Below are positions 1 to 5,138 of a stretch of 6,085 nt of DNA, one piece after another. The DNA is taken from NCBI GenBank assembly GCA_964434165.1, contig CAYSUS010000206.1, positions 1-6,085 of the forward strand. Direction: 5' to 3'. The position numbers and the translations under genes are program-made. Origin of the DNA: CAYSUS01 sp964434165. GTDB lineage: Bacteria > Planctomycetota > Planctomycetia > Pirellulales > Thermoguttaceae. Within the stretch, counting starts at the first letter, position 1. Each line of letters opens with the position of its first letter. Under the pieces are notes generated by a model that made no database searches, was not told the origin of the DNA, and saw only the letters and a list, made by a program, of their open reading frames with translations.

Positions 1-1207
1 AACCGACCTTGATCTCGCGCGGTTGGGCTTTGCCGCCTTCCGGCACGTAAACGACCGTCTTTCCCTGCTCGCGCTGGACGGCTTTGGCCGACACGGCCAA
101 CACGTCCTGCCGTTGGTCGAGAAAGATGGTCACGCTGGCAGTCATTTCTGGCCGCAGCCGGCCGTGGTACGGCGTCTGGATGTCGACCACGACATCGTAA
201 TTGACGACGTTGTCCTGGATCACCGCCTTCGGATAAATCGCAGAGACCTTCCCCTCGAACTCCGTGCCCGGGAAAGCATCTACGGTGAAGATCGCCCGCT
301 GACCGACCTTGACCTTGCCAATGTCGACCTCGTCGACGTAGGCATCCACCTGCAACCGCTCCAGGTCGATGATGGTGACGAACGTCGGGGCCTGCATCCC
401 GGCGGCCACCGTTTCGCCTTCCTCGGTAGAGACCGACGCGATCACGCCTTGGATCGGCGCGGTGATCGTCGCGTAGGAGAGTTGCACCTGGGCGTTGGTC
501 AGCGCCGAGCGGGCACGCTCGACCTCGGCCTTGGCCTGCCGCAGGTCTTCCGTGTAACGGGTCTCGGCCAACTCCAGAGTCTTGCGGCTGGAGGCCACCC
601 GGCTGCTGGCGACCGAGTATCGCTCCTCTGCTTGGTCGCGTTCATCGTCGCTGATCACCCTGCGGCCATGGAGTTCGCGGCTCCGTCCCAGGACCTTTTC
701 GGCAAGCGTCAGCGTAGCTTGGTTCTCTTCTAAGTCGAGGCGGGCTTTGTCGATTTCCTGGGGGAGCAAGGACTCGACGGCGGCCAGCTTCGCCTCGCCA
801 AGGTTCAACTCGGCCTGCCGCTGGGCCACCAACGCTTCCAGATCGGCCTTCTCCAGTTCCGCAACGACCTGTCCCTTGTCCACGTTGTCGCCGATGTTCG
901 CCAGCAAGCGTTCGACCTTTCCCGAGATCCTCGCTCCCACGCGAACTTCCGCGCCGATCTGCGGCTGCACCGCACCGGTGGCCAGCACCGACGAGGCGAA
1001 GTCTCGCCGCACGACCCTCTCGCTGGCCGGCGCTGCATTGACATCGGCAGCCGTGCCATGGGGCCAGAACCACCAAGCCGTCACGGCTACCGCTCCGACC
1101 ACAAGCATTAGTAGGGCCGCACGCCGGCGCTGCTTTCGCTTCCGTCGGGCGGCGGCGCGGCGCAAGGAGGAAGTCGAAGAGGCAGCATTGCTTTGTGTAG
1201 ACGACAT
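1..1207 (-). CDS. MacA/HlyD-type efflux periplasmic adaptor subunit, partial (C-terminus beyond the left edge)
   Basis: This is a membrane-fusion protein that should link an inner-membrane pump (MacB-like ABC or RND) to an outer-membrane channel. The visible 402 codons are open from an ATG at 1207, with GGGAG a few bases upstream. Residues 14-29 are a strongly basic cytoplasmic N-terminus (RRAAARRKRKQRRR), and residues 30-48 are one membrane anchor. Residues about 83-121 are the first lipoyl/barrel-sandwich half (ARISGKVERLLANIGDNVDK). Residues about 122-243 are a long heptad-rich coiled-coil hairpin. Residues about 245-282 are the second lipoyl half (YATITAPIQGVIASVSTEEG), and residues about 283-365 are the beta-barrel, followed by the start of the membrane-proximal domain. 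The single membrane anchor and long hairpin fit MacA better than MexA/CusB, but the substrate cannot be read. The gene lies 103 bases after the sensor gene on the same strand, so it is probably the output of the sigma cassette. A pump gene is expected just beyond the left edge. Confidence 0.9.
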   Translation of the reverse strand, partial: MSSTQSNAASSTSSLRRAAARRKRKQRRRAALLMLVVGAVAVTAWWFWPHGTAADVNAAPASERVVRRDFASSVLATGAVQPQIGAEVRVGARISGKVERLLANIGDNVDKGQVVAELEKADLEALVAQRQAELNLGEAKLAAVESLLPQEIDKARLDLEENQATLTLAEKVLGRSRELHGRRVISDDERDQAEERYSVASSRVASSRKTLELAETRYTEDLRQAKAEVERARSALTNAQVQLSYATITAPIQGVIASVSTEEGETVAAGMQAPTFVTIIDLERLQVDAYVDEVDIGKVKVGQRAIFTVDAFPGTEFEGKVSAIYPKAVIQDNVVNYDVVVDIQTPYHGRLRPEMTASVTIFLDQRQDVLAVSAKAVQREQGKTVVYVPEGGKAQPREIKVG

Positions 1208-1310
1208 CACGCTCCCATTGAGTCCAGCCGGGCCGACGGTCCGATCCCGTAGCCTAGTGCGGTCGGTGGTAGAGGCGGTGCTCATCGTGCCTCTCGTGCT
1301 GCAGGGCGAG
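1208..1310 (-). other. 103-base spacer between sensor and adaptor genes
   Basis: No gene, strong hairpin or convincing promoter is visible here. GGGAG close to the 1207 start is a usable ribosome-binding site. The adaptor is therefore most likely co-transcribed with the upstream sensor gene, although a private promoter cannot be excluded. Confidence 0.4.
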
Positions 1311-1847
1311 TCAGCGGTTCATGTCACCCGGTGGAGTTGGGTCGTGCTGTCGCAGAACTCGACCGAGGCCCCCGCGCGACCTTCCCGACATGGGCGGATC
1401 GGCAGCGCAGCCGGTCCGGTCTCGGAGCATCGTGAAAAGCTGCTGTTGTTGCTTAGACGTGAGGATCTCCCTCTCCACCAGCAGATGCTCGACCACCAAC
1501 CGCTGAATCTGCTGCTTTGTGGCAAGAATCTCATCCTGCTTCGCCTGGATTGCAGACAAGTCCGGTTGTTCGGCCGCGATGAGGTCGATGACCTCGGAGC
1601 GCATCACGTCAGCCTGACTGCAAAGCCCCCCAACCGATGCCTGGAACTCTCGCAGGCGCGGCTCGATTTCAGCCCACTGCTGCGGCGTCACCTCCAGGGC
1701 GCGGTGCAATGGACACCAGACGTCCGGCTCAGGCTGTGGCCGGTTTGCCGCACGCACCGGCCATGCGTGGGCAACCCAGACGCCCACGAACGCAAGGTTG
1801 AGCCCCACCGACGCCAAGACCAGGTAGAAGGTCGCCTTTCTCCACAT
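1311..1847 (-). CDS. Membrane-anchored periplasmic sensor of the metal-resistance / CpxP-Spy / CnrX type
   Basis: A 178-residue protein with a short basic start (MWRK), one membrane segment (about residues 6-28) and a helical periplasmic domain. The domain carries the usual helix boundaries of this superfamily: LHRALEVTPQQWAEIEP near residues 47-63 and VEHLLVEREILTSKQQQQLF near 119-138, matching the 'L-x-LT-x-x-Q' signatures of CpxP/ZraP/CnrX proteins. Possible metal ligands are Cys45, His48, Glu60 or Glu62, Cys76, His121 and Glu125; the His121-x3-Glu125 spacing recalls His119-x3-Met123 of CnrX. The last 30 residues are Arg/Gly/Pro-rich and probably disordered. The ATG is supported by AAGGAG (1855-1860), which overlaps the TAA stop of the anti-sigma gene, so the two are likely translationally coupled. 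By position it should modulate the anti-sigma factor. A chaperone role like Spy/CpxP is the alternative, and the metal-sensing role is inference. Confidence 0.78.
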   Translation of the reverse strand: MWRKATFYLVLASVGLNLAFVGVWVAHAWPVRAANRPQPEPDVWCPLHRALEVTPQQWAEIEPRLREFQASVGGLCSQADVMRSEVIDLIAAEQPDLSAIQAKQDEILATKQQIQRLVVEHLLVEREILTSKQQQQLFTMLRDRTGCAADPPMSGRSRGGLGRVLRQHDPTPPGDMNR

Positions 1848-1854
1848 GTTGATA

Positions 1855-1860
1855 CTCCTT
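1855..1860 (-). promoter_or_regulatory. Ribosome-binding site of the sensor gene, overlapping the anti-sigma stop codon
   Basis: On the minus strand the sequence reads TAAGGAG followed by seven bases and the ATG at 1847. The anti-sigma TAA (1859-1861) shares bases with the AAGGAG. Ribosomes ending the anti-sigma gene would sit on the start site of the sensor gene, which favours balanced production of the pair. Confidence 0.75.
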
Positions 1861-2347
1861 AACCGTCGTCGCCAGCAGTCATCGAGAGATAGGCCTGGGC
1901 AAGCGAATCGCCCCCCGGTTCAACGAGCTGCCCGAGCCCCGAGCCGGCCAGCGGATCGGCCGGCTGGACGGCGCTCGGCGGAGCAGCCTCCCACCACGTC
2001 TGTAAGCCTAAGTAGCCGCCCAGGAAAAGCCCGCCCGCCAACGCCGCGGCCGCACTCGCGGCGATTCGCAGGTTGCGGCCCAGTCGCTGACCCGCGCGCC
2101 GAGGGGCAATGGCGTAATCCGGGACGGCTTCGCGTCTCGCCCGCTCGGCTACTAACCTGGCGAACCCGTCGGGAACGGGGGGCGTCAAAGCCGAGGCCAG
2201 TAGCTCTTCGAGCTTCCGCAGCCGTGCGAGTTCCCAGCGACACCGCTCGCAACCGCTCAAATGCACCTCGATACTCTTCTGAACATCGGGCGCAAGTTCT
2301 TGGCGAACAAAGAGATCGAGATTCTGCTGGACCTTCTGACATCGCAT
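1859..2347 (-). CDS. ZAS-type (zf-HC2) transmembrane anti-sigma factor
   Basis: A 162-residue protein that should bind and hold the ECF sigma factor encoded just upstream. The N-terminus has the zinc-binding anti-sigma pattern: Cys3, His29, Cys33 and Cys36 (HLSGCERC, H-x3-C-x2-C). A helical linker follows to about residue 90, then one membrane helix at about 95-115 (an Ala/Gly-rich stretch ending GGYLGLQ). A short periplasmic tail of about 45 residues contains TWWEAAPPS and is otherwise low in recognisable motifs. The tail is small, so signal reception probably relies on the sensor protein encoded next. The ATG at 2347 is preceded by GAGAGGAT, giving a GAGG about eight bases away, and it places Cys3 correctly. 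A second ATG at 2342 is out of frame. The gene order sigma, anti-sigma, sensor matches CnrH/CnrY/CnrX in function, although CnrY itself is not a ZAS protein. Confidence 0.88.
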   Translation of the reverse strand: MRCQKVQQNLDLFVRQELAPDVQKSIEVHLSGCERCRWELARLRKLEELLASALTPPVPDGFARLVAERARREAVPDYAIAPRRAGQRLGRNLRIAASAAAALAGGLFLGGYLGLQTWWEAAPPSAVQPADPLAGSGLGQLVEPGGDSLAQAYLSMTAGDDG

Positions 2348-2400
2348 CGTTCTATCCTCTCACACAGGAACAAACGAACCGGCGGCGAGAAACCCCCGCG

Positions 2401-2429
2401 AAAAAACGAAAGAAATCCCGGGTCGGGAT
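2401..2429 (-). terminator. Terminator-like hairpin with T-rich tail between sigma and anti-sigma genes
   Basis: On the minus strand, 37 bases after the sigma stop, ATCCCG-ACC-CGGGAT forms a perfect 6-bp stem with a 3-base loop (2429-2415). It is followed at once by TTTCTTTCGTTTTTT (2414-2400 approximately). This has the form of a weak intrinsic terminator or attenuator that would reduce transcription into the anti-sigma gene. The T tract is interrupted by C and G, so partial rather than full termination is likely. It could also be an mRNA processing or stability element. Confidence 0.45.
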
Positions 2430-2438
2430 GGTCATCCC
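2425..2438. repeat. 14-bp perfect inverted repeat GGGATG-gt-CATCCC
   Basis: Six-base arms are separated by two bases. The arm at 2425-2429 is also part of the adjacent ATCCCG/CGGGAT stem (2415-2429), so the two structures exclude each other. The size and symmetry would also suit a dimeric regulator's operator. No function is assigned. Confidence 0.5.
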
Positions 2439-2465
2439 CACGAGCTCGGAAACGACGGCGCGGTG

Positions 2466-3011
2466 TTAGTGGTCTTCGAGCAAGCGTCCCAGCCGCTGCT
2501 CAAGTGTTTCCCGCGCTCGCGCCAGCAACCGTTCGACGGCCTTGGTGGTCGTCCTCATCGCGTCGGCGATCTCAGCCCCTCTCAGCCCCTCGTAGTAGCG
2601 GAGCACCACCGCCGACCGTTGCTTCGGAAGCAGCTCAGCGATCGCCTGCCGTACCAGATCGGCGCGCTCGCCAAGCTCAGCCTGCTCGTCGACCGACAGC
2701 GCCGGCTCGGCAACCACGGTAAGATCCGCCCCAGACTGCGGCCGCCTCTTCTTCAGATGGTCGAGGCAAACGCGGACGACGATGCGGTAGAGATACGTGC
2801 GGAAGGCCGCCGTCGGTCGATAGCGGCCAGCCGCCTGGAAGACACGAAGGAACGCCTCCTGTGCAAGATCCTCGGCCGCCTGCCGATCGCCGATGATTCG
2901 ATACGCCGTCCGCCAAACGACCTCCTGATGTCGCAGGACGAGCTGCTCGAAAGCCGACAGGTCGCCATCGGCGACCTCCAGCATCAGAGACTCGTCCGAT
3001 GGTCTAGGCAT
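2466..3011 (-). CDS. ECF-type RNA polymerase sigma factor (sigma-70 regions 2 and 4)
   Basis: A complete 181-residue ECF sigma factor, the usual length for the group. Region 2 spans about residues 10-90. It includes FEQLVLRHQEVVWRTAYRI, the core-binding helix with IIGDRQAAEDLAQEAFLRVF, and the -10 recognition part ending TYLYRIVVRVCLDHLKKRR. Region 4 spans about 118-175, with LLPKQRSAVVLRYYEGL followed by the helix-turn-helix GAEIADAMRTTTKAVERLLARARETL. The ATG at 3011 is preceded by AAGAGTCCAGG, a weak ribosome-binding site, and by an ECF-type promoter whose predicted leader is only about 12 bases. It heads a same-strand cluster with its likely anti-sigma factor, a periplasmic sensor and an efflux adaptor. 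It is therefore expected to activate that cluster, and the promoter suggests it activates itself. No extra C-terminal extension is present, so signal control should come through the anti-sigma factor. Confidence 0.93.
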   Translation of the reverse strand: MPRPSDESLMLEVADGDLSAFEQLVLRHQEVVWRTAYRIIGDRQAAEDLAQEAFLRVFQAAGRYRPTAAFRTYLYRIVVRVCLDHLKKRRPQSGADLTVVAEPALSVDEQAELGERADLVRQAIAELLPKQRSAVVLRYYEGLRGAEIADAMRTTTKAVERLLARARETLEQRLGRLLEDH

Positions 3012-3029
3012 CCTGGACTCTTAGCGTGC

Positions 3030-3057
3030 GACGATCTACCCACTTCGGCAAAGTTCC
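3030..3057 (-). promoter_or_regulatory. Candidate ECF-sigma (autoregulatory) promoter of the sigma/anti-sigma/sensor/adaptor cluster
   Basis: The minus strand reads GGAACTT (3057-3051), 17 bases, then CGTC (3033-3030). This resembles the GGAAC ... CGTC layout typical of ECF promoters, with spacing slightly longer than the most common cases. The CGTC box ends 18 bases before the ATG at 3011, so transcription would start about a dozen bases before the coding region. Location and motif together suggest the sigma factor reads its own promoter. I saw no second clear copy of this motif within the cluster. Confidence 0.5.
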
Positions 3058-3532
3058 TAAGCTATCAGGTGCAGCCGTTTCGTTCGAGTCGCTCGCGCAG
3101 TGCCTGAGACAAGGAATGCCGTTGTCGGCGTGCTGGCGCGAAATGACCCTCCCGGGGCCGTCGGTCCAGGCAGTCCTGGCCCAGCGCAACTGCCGGAGGT
3201 CCGCCCACCGCCGCGATCTAGAATGATGCAGTTTCGTGCGTCGGGGAAGTCGACCGACTGCACTTCGCTCGCCCGACATCGTCCATCGGTGTCATCAGAA
3301 TGAGTGCGCGCGGCAGTCGGTTTTCACGCCCGCAGCGTTTCTGGCTAAGTGACCAATGTCGAACCGACATGAGTCACCAAAAGGGCCCGCTATCCTCCGG
3401 TGGTCCTCACGACCCTCTGCGCGCCTCGGCGGAAGAAGCGAAACAGGCGGACAAAGGGCCCTCTGGCGGGGAGTCGTGCAGAGCTTTCTTCGCTTCTCCC
3501 GCTTCTTCCGCGGCTGCGCGCTGCCCGACGGC
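3058..3532. other. Intergenic region without a convincing gene
   Basis: Open frames here are short, disagree with one another, and lack both family resemblance and good ribosome-binding sites. Visible structures are the GGCAGT/ACTGCC inverted repeat (3169-3174 with 3189-3194), nested with CCAGG-cagt-CCTGG; a 12-bp inverted repeat at 3429-3511; and a 9-bp direct repeat AAAGGGCCC (3380-3388 and 3453-3461). The region separates the end of the DUF2997 operon from the sigma promoter, so transcription termination is expected somewhere in it. Confidence 0.55.
3429..3511. repeat. Perfect 12-bp inverted repeat GCGGAAGAAGCG ... CGCTTCTTCCGC
   Basis: The arms are at 3429-3440 and 3500-3511, separated by 59 bases. 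A second, 9-base partner for the left arm (TTCGCTTCT, starting near 3489) lies just inside the right arm, so alternative pairings are possible. It begins 22 bases after the DUF2997 stop codon. It could be a transcript-end structure or the remains of a small mobile or repetitive element. No T-run follows, so it is not a standard intrinsic terminator. Confidence 0.5.
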
Positions 3533-3733
3533 TCAGTTCGCCCGTTGCCGTTGATGCTGCTCAGCCTGGCAGCTCTCGCCATAGAACTCGGTGGTGCGAT
3601 GGTCAGCAATCCTCGAACCCAGGGCCTCTTCCAAGAACCGGCTCGCTTCAAGGCAACTCGCTCCCGCAAAGCCCTTGGTCTGGACGGTGGTCTCGCCTTG
3701 GGCACTGACGAGGATTTCGAGGGTCTGGCTCAT
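3533..3733 (-). CDS. DUF2997 family small protein
   Basis: A 66-residue soluble protein of unknown function. It matches the DUF2997 pattern as I remember it: a first beta-strand (LEILVSAQGETTVQTKGFAG), then GASCLEASRFLEEALG and an EFY near residues 49-51. The C-terminal dozen residues are Gln/Arg-rich and probably not part of the fold. The ATG at 3733 overlaps the TGA of the DUF1257 gene in an ATGA (4 bases shared), and GGAGGTG lies six to eight bases upstream, so it is translationally coupled to that gene. DUF2997 genes commonly sit next to DUF1257 genes in planctomycetes and cyanobacteria, which supports both calls. No enzymatic residues can be assigned. Cys27 and Cys54 are present but do not form a recognised metal motif. 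Confidence 0.85.
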   Translation of the reverse strand: MSQTLEILVSAQGETTVQTKGFAGASCLEASRFLEEALGSRIADHRTTEFYGESCQAEQHQRQRAN

Positions 3734-4101
3734 GCAGCACCTCCGGCAACCTGGATCGTGAGCTTGACCGAACCATCGGCGAGCTTCTGTTCGGTGAGTG
3801 TGTGGCCCTTCCTGCGGGCTTCAATGCGGCACTTCTCGACCGCGTACGCTTGAAGGAAGGCGTCGAGGTGCTTCTGCTCCCCCCACCTCCCGCCGAAATT
3901 GTCGTAGTGAACCTGTCCGGACTCCAGATCGCACACGGCCGGGTATTGCCAGTCCGGGAGTTGCACAGCCAGCCCGGTCACTTCGCCGCTGAAAAGCTTG
4001 GTCTTGCCGTGGACTGGGTTCTGCAGGCCCAGTCTCGAACAAGCAGCCCGGACAGCAGCGGCATCTCGGACCTCGGTCTTGATCGTGACGATGTGGCTCA
4101 A
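3730..4101 (-). CDS. DUF1257 family protein (Ycf35-like)
   Basis: A 123-residue protein whose start (MSHIVTIKTEVRDAAAV) and core (LPDWQYPAVCDLESGQVHYD, NFGGRWGEQKHLDAFLQAYA) match the DUF1257/Ycf35 family along its full length. The biochemical function of the family is not established; homologues are encoded in some plastid and cyanobacterial genomes. The C-terminal part (HTLTEQKLADGSVKLTIQVA) is a typical closing beta-hairpin. The start is a TTG at 4101. It is supported by AAAGGAG at 4111-4117 with nine bases between, and by the conserved MSHIVTI beginning. It is followed by DUF2997 with a 4-base overlap and lies 45 bases after the coiled-coil protein gene, so all belong to one operon. An AAA ATPase that I would expect beside this family is not present in the window. 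Confidence 0.88.
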   Translation of the reverse strand: MSHIVTIKTEVRDAAAVRAACSRLGLQNPVHGKTKLFSGEVTGLAVQLPDWQYPAVCDLESGQVHYDNFGGRWGEQKHLDAFLQAYAVEKCRIEARRKGHTLTEQKLADGSVKLTIQVAGGAA

Positions 4102-4110
4102 GGGTATGGG

Positions 4111-4117
4111 CTCCTTT
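4111..4117 (-). promoter_or_regulatory. Ribosome-binding site supporting the TTG start of DUF1257
   Basis: AAAGGAG on the minus strand sits nine bases before the TTG at 4101. No in-frame ATG near the start preserves the conserved MSHIVTI beginning, so this site decides the start. Confidence 0.7.
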
Positions 4118-4146
4118 CGAGTCGTTGTGCGGGTTCACGAAGAGGA

Positions 4147-4782
4147 TCACCACGGAAGTGCTCGGTCTTCCTCGTCCTCCTGCCGAAGCTCCTCGCGGCC
4201 GTCTTCAATCCTCGCCCGCTCATTTCCTTCGATAGACGGAAACACTGGACGCTCTGCCAGCAGCTCTCGGGTCAGAAGCAGCGTGAGTTCTTCCTCGGGC
4301 GGGTCTTCACTTCGCACAGCCCGCAGCAAGTAGATGGCCAACACGAGCGGTAGCAGGCAGGCCAGGGTCAGTCCCAGAGAAGTGATCGTGGCGGCAAGGA
4401 TCGGAGCTCGGTGTCTCTGTTGGGCAATCTCCTTCCGCTCCTGGTCAAGCGCCTCCTTCTGTCGGTCCAGGTGGCGGCGTTCTTCGGTGGCGGTCTTCTC
4501 CAGGTGCCGCTGCAGTTGGGCCAGTTCACGTCGTCCTTCCCGGTCACGCTCCACCACCGTCCTTTGAAGCTGCAGGACTTCTTCTCGGGCTTGACCTTCC
4601 GCCTCGATCAACCGCTTGTGGCTTTCGGCGACTTCACGATTCAGCCGGGCCATTTCCTGATTCTGTTCGGCCTGATGTTGGGTGCTTTGACGGGCGATCT
4701 CTGCCAGGCGCTCATCCTCGCTGCACCCGGTCGCAAGGATGGTCAGGGTCAGAAGTGCGAGCTGGATTGGGGGTCTTGCCAT
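4147..4782 (-). CDS. Coiled-coil lipoprotein-like protein with an internal transmembrane helix and acidic tail
   Basis: A 211-residue protein I do not recognise as a named family. Residues 1-20 look like a lipoprotein signal: a hydrophobic core LALLTLTIL and then ATGC with Cys20 (Ala at -3 is not ideal for the lipobox). Residues 22-125 are an uninterrupted, highly charged heptad-type coiled coil rich in Glu, Gln and Arg. Residues about 127-153 are a strong membrane helix (ITSLGLTLACLLPLVLAIYL). The last 55 residues are acidic (SEDPPEEEL near the start, EDEEDRALPW at the end). If Cys20 is lipidated, the coiled coil lies in the periplasm and the acidic tail in the cytoplasm. If the first segment is simply a membrane anchor, the topology is a two-helix hairpin. 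The ATG at 4782 has GGAG five bases upstream and lies inside the end of the preceding small gene. Position suggests a membrane scaffold for the DUF1257/DUF2997 products, which is inference. Confidence 0.75.
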   Translation of the reverse strand: MARPPIQLALLTLTILATGCSEDERLAEIARQSTQHQAEQNQEMARLNREVAESHKRLIEAEGQAREEVLQLQRTVVERDREGRRELAQLQRHLEKTATEERRHLDRQKEALDQERKEIAQQRHRAPILAATITSLGLTLACLLPLVLAIYLLRAVRSEDPPEEELTLLLTRELLAERPVFPSIEGNERARIEDGREELRQEDEEDRALPW

Positions 4783-4912
4783 AGGATCTCCAGTAGGCCA
4801 GGAGACGGTGCAACAGAGCCTGAAGTGCCCGCCTTAGTCGCACCTCCCTTACCAGAGCAACGACGGCGAGCAGGGAAACCAGGGAAACGAGCGTGAGCAA
4901 GAGGGTGTACAA
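4712..4912 (-). CDS. Small single-pass membrane protein, first gene of the DUF1257 operon
   Basis: A 66-residue protein with no recognised family. Residues 1-22 form a hydrophobic membrane segment (YTLLLTLVSLVSLLAVVALV), followed by a basic amphipathic stretch (REVRLRRALQALLHRLLAYW) that should lie on the cytoplasmic face. The C-terminal 20 residues are polar and overlap the next gene by 71 bases, so they may be functionally unimportant. The start codon is TTG at 4912. It is supported by an almost perfect ribosome-binding site AAAGGAGGT (4920-4928) with a seven-base gap, the best in the window. The next gene's ribosome-binding site is inside this coding region, which suggests coupling. It could help anchor or recruit the coiled-coil partner. 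Confidence 0.65.
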   Translation of the reverse strand: MYTLLLTLVSLVSLLAVVALVREVRLRRALQALLHRLLAYWRSYGKTPNPARTSDPDHPCDRVQRG

Positions 4913-4919
4913 GCTGGGG

Positions 4920-4928
4920 ACCTCCTTT
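4920..4928 (-). promoter_or_regulatory. Strong ribosome-binding site before the TTG start at 4912
   Basis: AAAGGAGGT matches the anti-Shine-Dalgarno sequence closely and lies seven bases before the TTG. It is the main argument that the 66-residue frame is a real gene and that TTG is its start. Confidence 0.75.
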
Positions 4929-5115
4929 GTGGGAGTCGTGTGAGAGGTGGGGCGGATCGTGAGCTAGGAGCGCTCAGAGTCGATGCACGGCCAGAAGAGG
5001 CCCGAAAGGCGCGATTTGGCCCAGATTAGGGTGCCTTCGAGACCTATAGCGCCCGTTCACGTCGATATGCCGGCTATTTGGGCGTTTTTGACGTGTGCGG
5101 GGCAGGTTGTGGGGC

Positions 5116-5137
5116 TACTTTGGCGGGTGGCAAAGTA
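5116..5137. repeat. Hairpin-forming inverted repeat TACTTTG-N8-CAAAGTA
   Basis: Perfect 7-bp arms are separated by the G-rich loop GCGGGTGG. Neither strand has a T-run directly after it, so it is not an evident terminator. It lies just before the short coding-like tail and may be part of a former mobile element or an operator. Confidence 0.45.
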
Positions 5138-5138
5138 A

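Noticed and set aside
23..733. 236-residue plus-strand open frame rich in Asp, Arg and Leu
   Set aside because: Its complement encodes a clear adaptor protein with lipoyl and beta-barrel motifs, so the plus frame is a shadow.
582..1862. 426-residue plus-strand open frame
   Set aside because: It runs antisense to the efflux adaptor and sensor genes, has low-complexity Ser/Arg composition and no recognisable domain. It is a product of high G+C codon bias.
2571..2590. Tandem 10-bp repeat CTCAGCCCCT x2
   Set aside because: It lies in the sigma region 4 coding sequence (EGLRGAEIA), and the protein keeps the normal family length there. It looks like codon coincidence, not a recent duplication or frameshift.
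1846..3107. Overlapping plus-strand frames across the sigma and anti-sigma genes
   Set aside because: The minus strand encodes textbook ECF sigma and ZAS anti-sigma proteins. The plus frames are Arg/Pro/Ser-rich and unsupported.
3166..3179. CCAGG-cagt-CCTGG palindrome as an operator
   Set aside because: Five-base arms are common at this G+C content, and it overlaps another small inverted repeat. Nothing ties it to a regulator.
3295..3705. 136-residue minus-strand frame overlapping DUF2997
   Set aside because: It is Arg/Pro-rich with no motif, and it overlaps a recognised, translationally coupled gene in another frame.
3300..3853. Plus-strand frames opposite DUF2997 and the adjoining spacer
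   Set aside because: Composition is unlike a protein, there is no ribosome-binding site, and the complement carries real genes.
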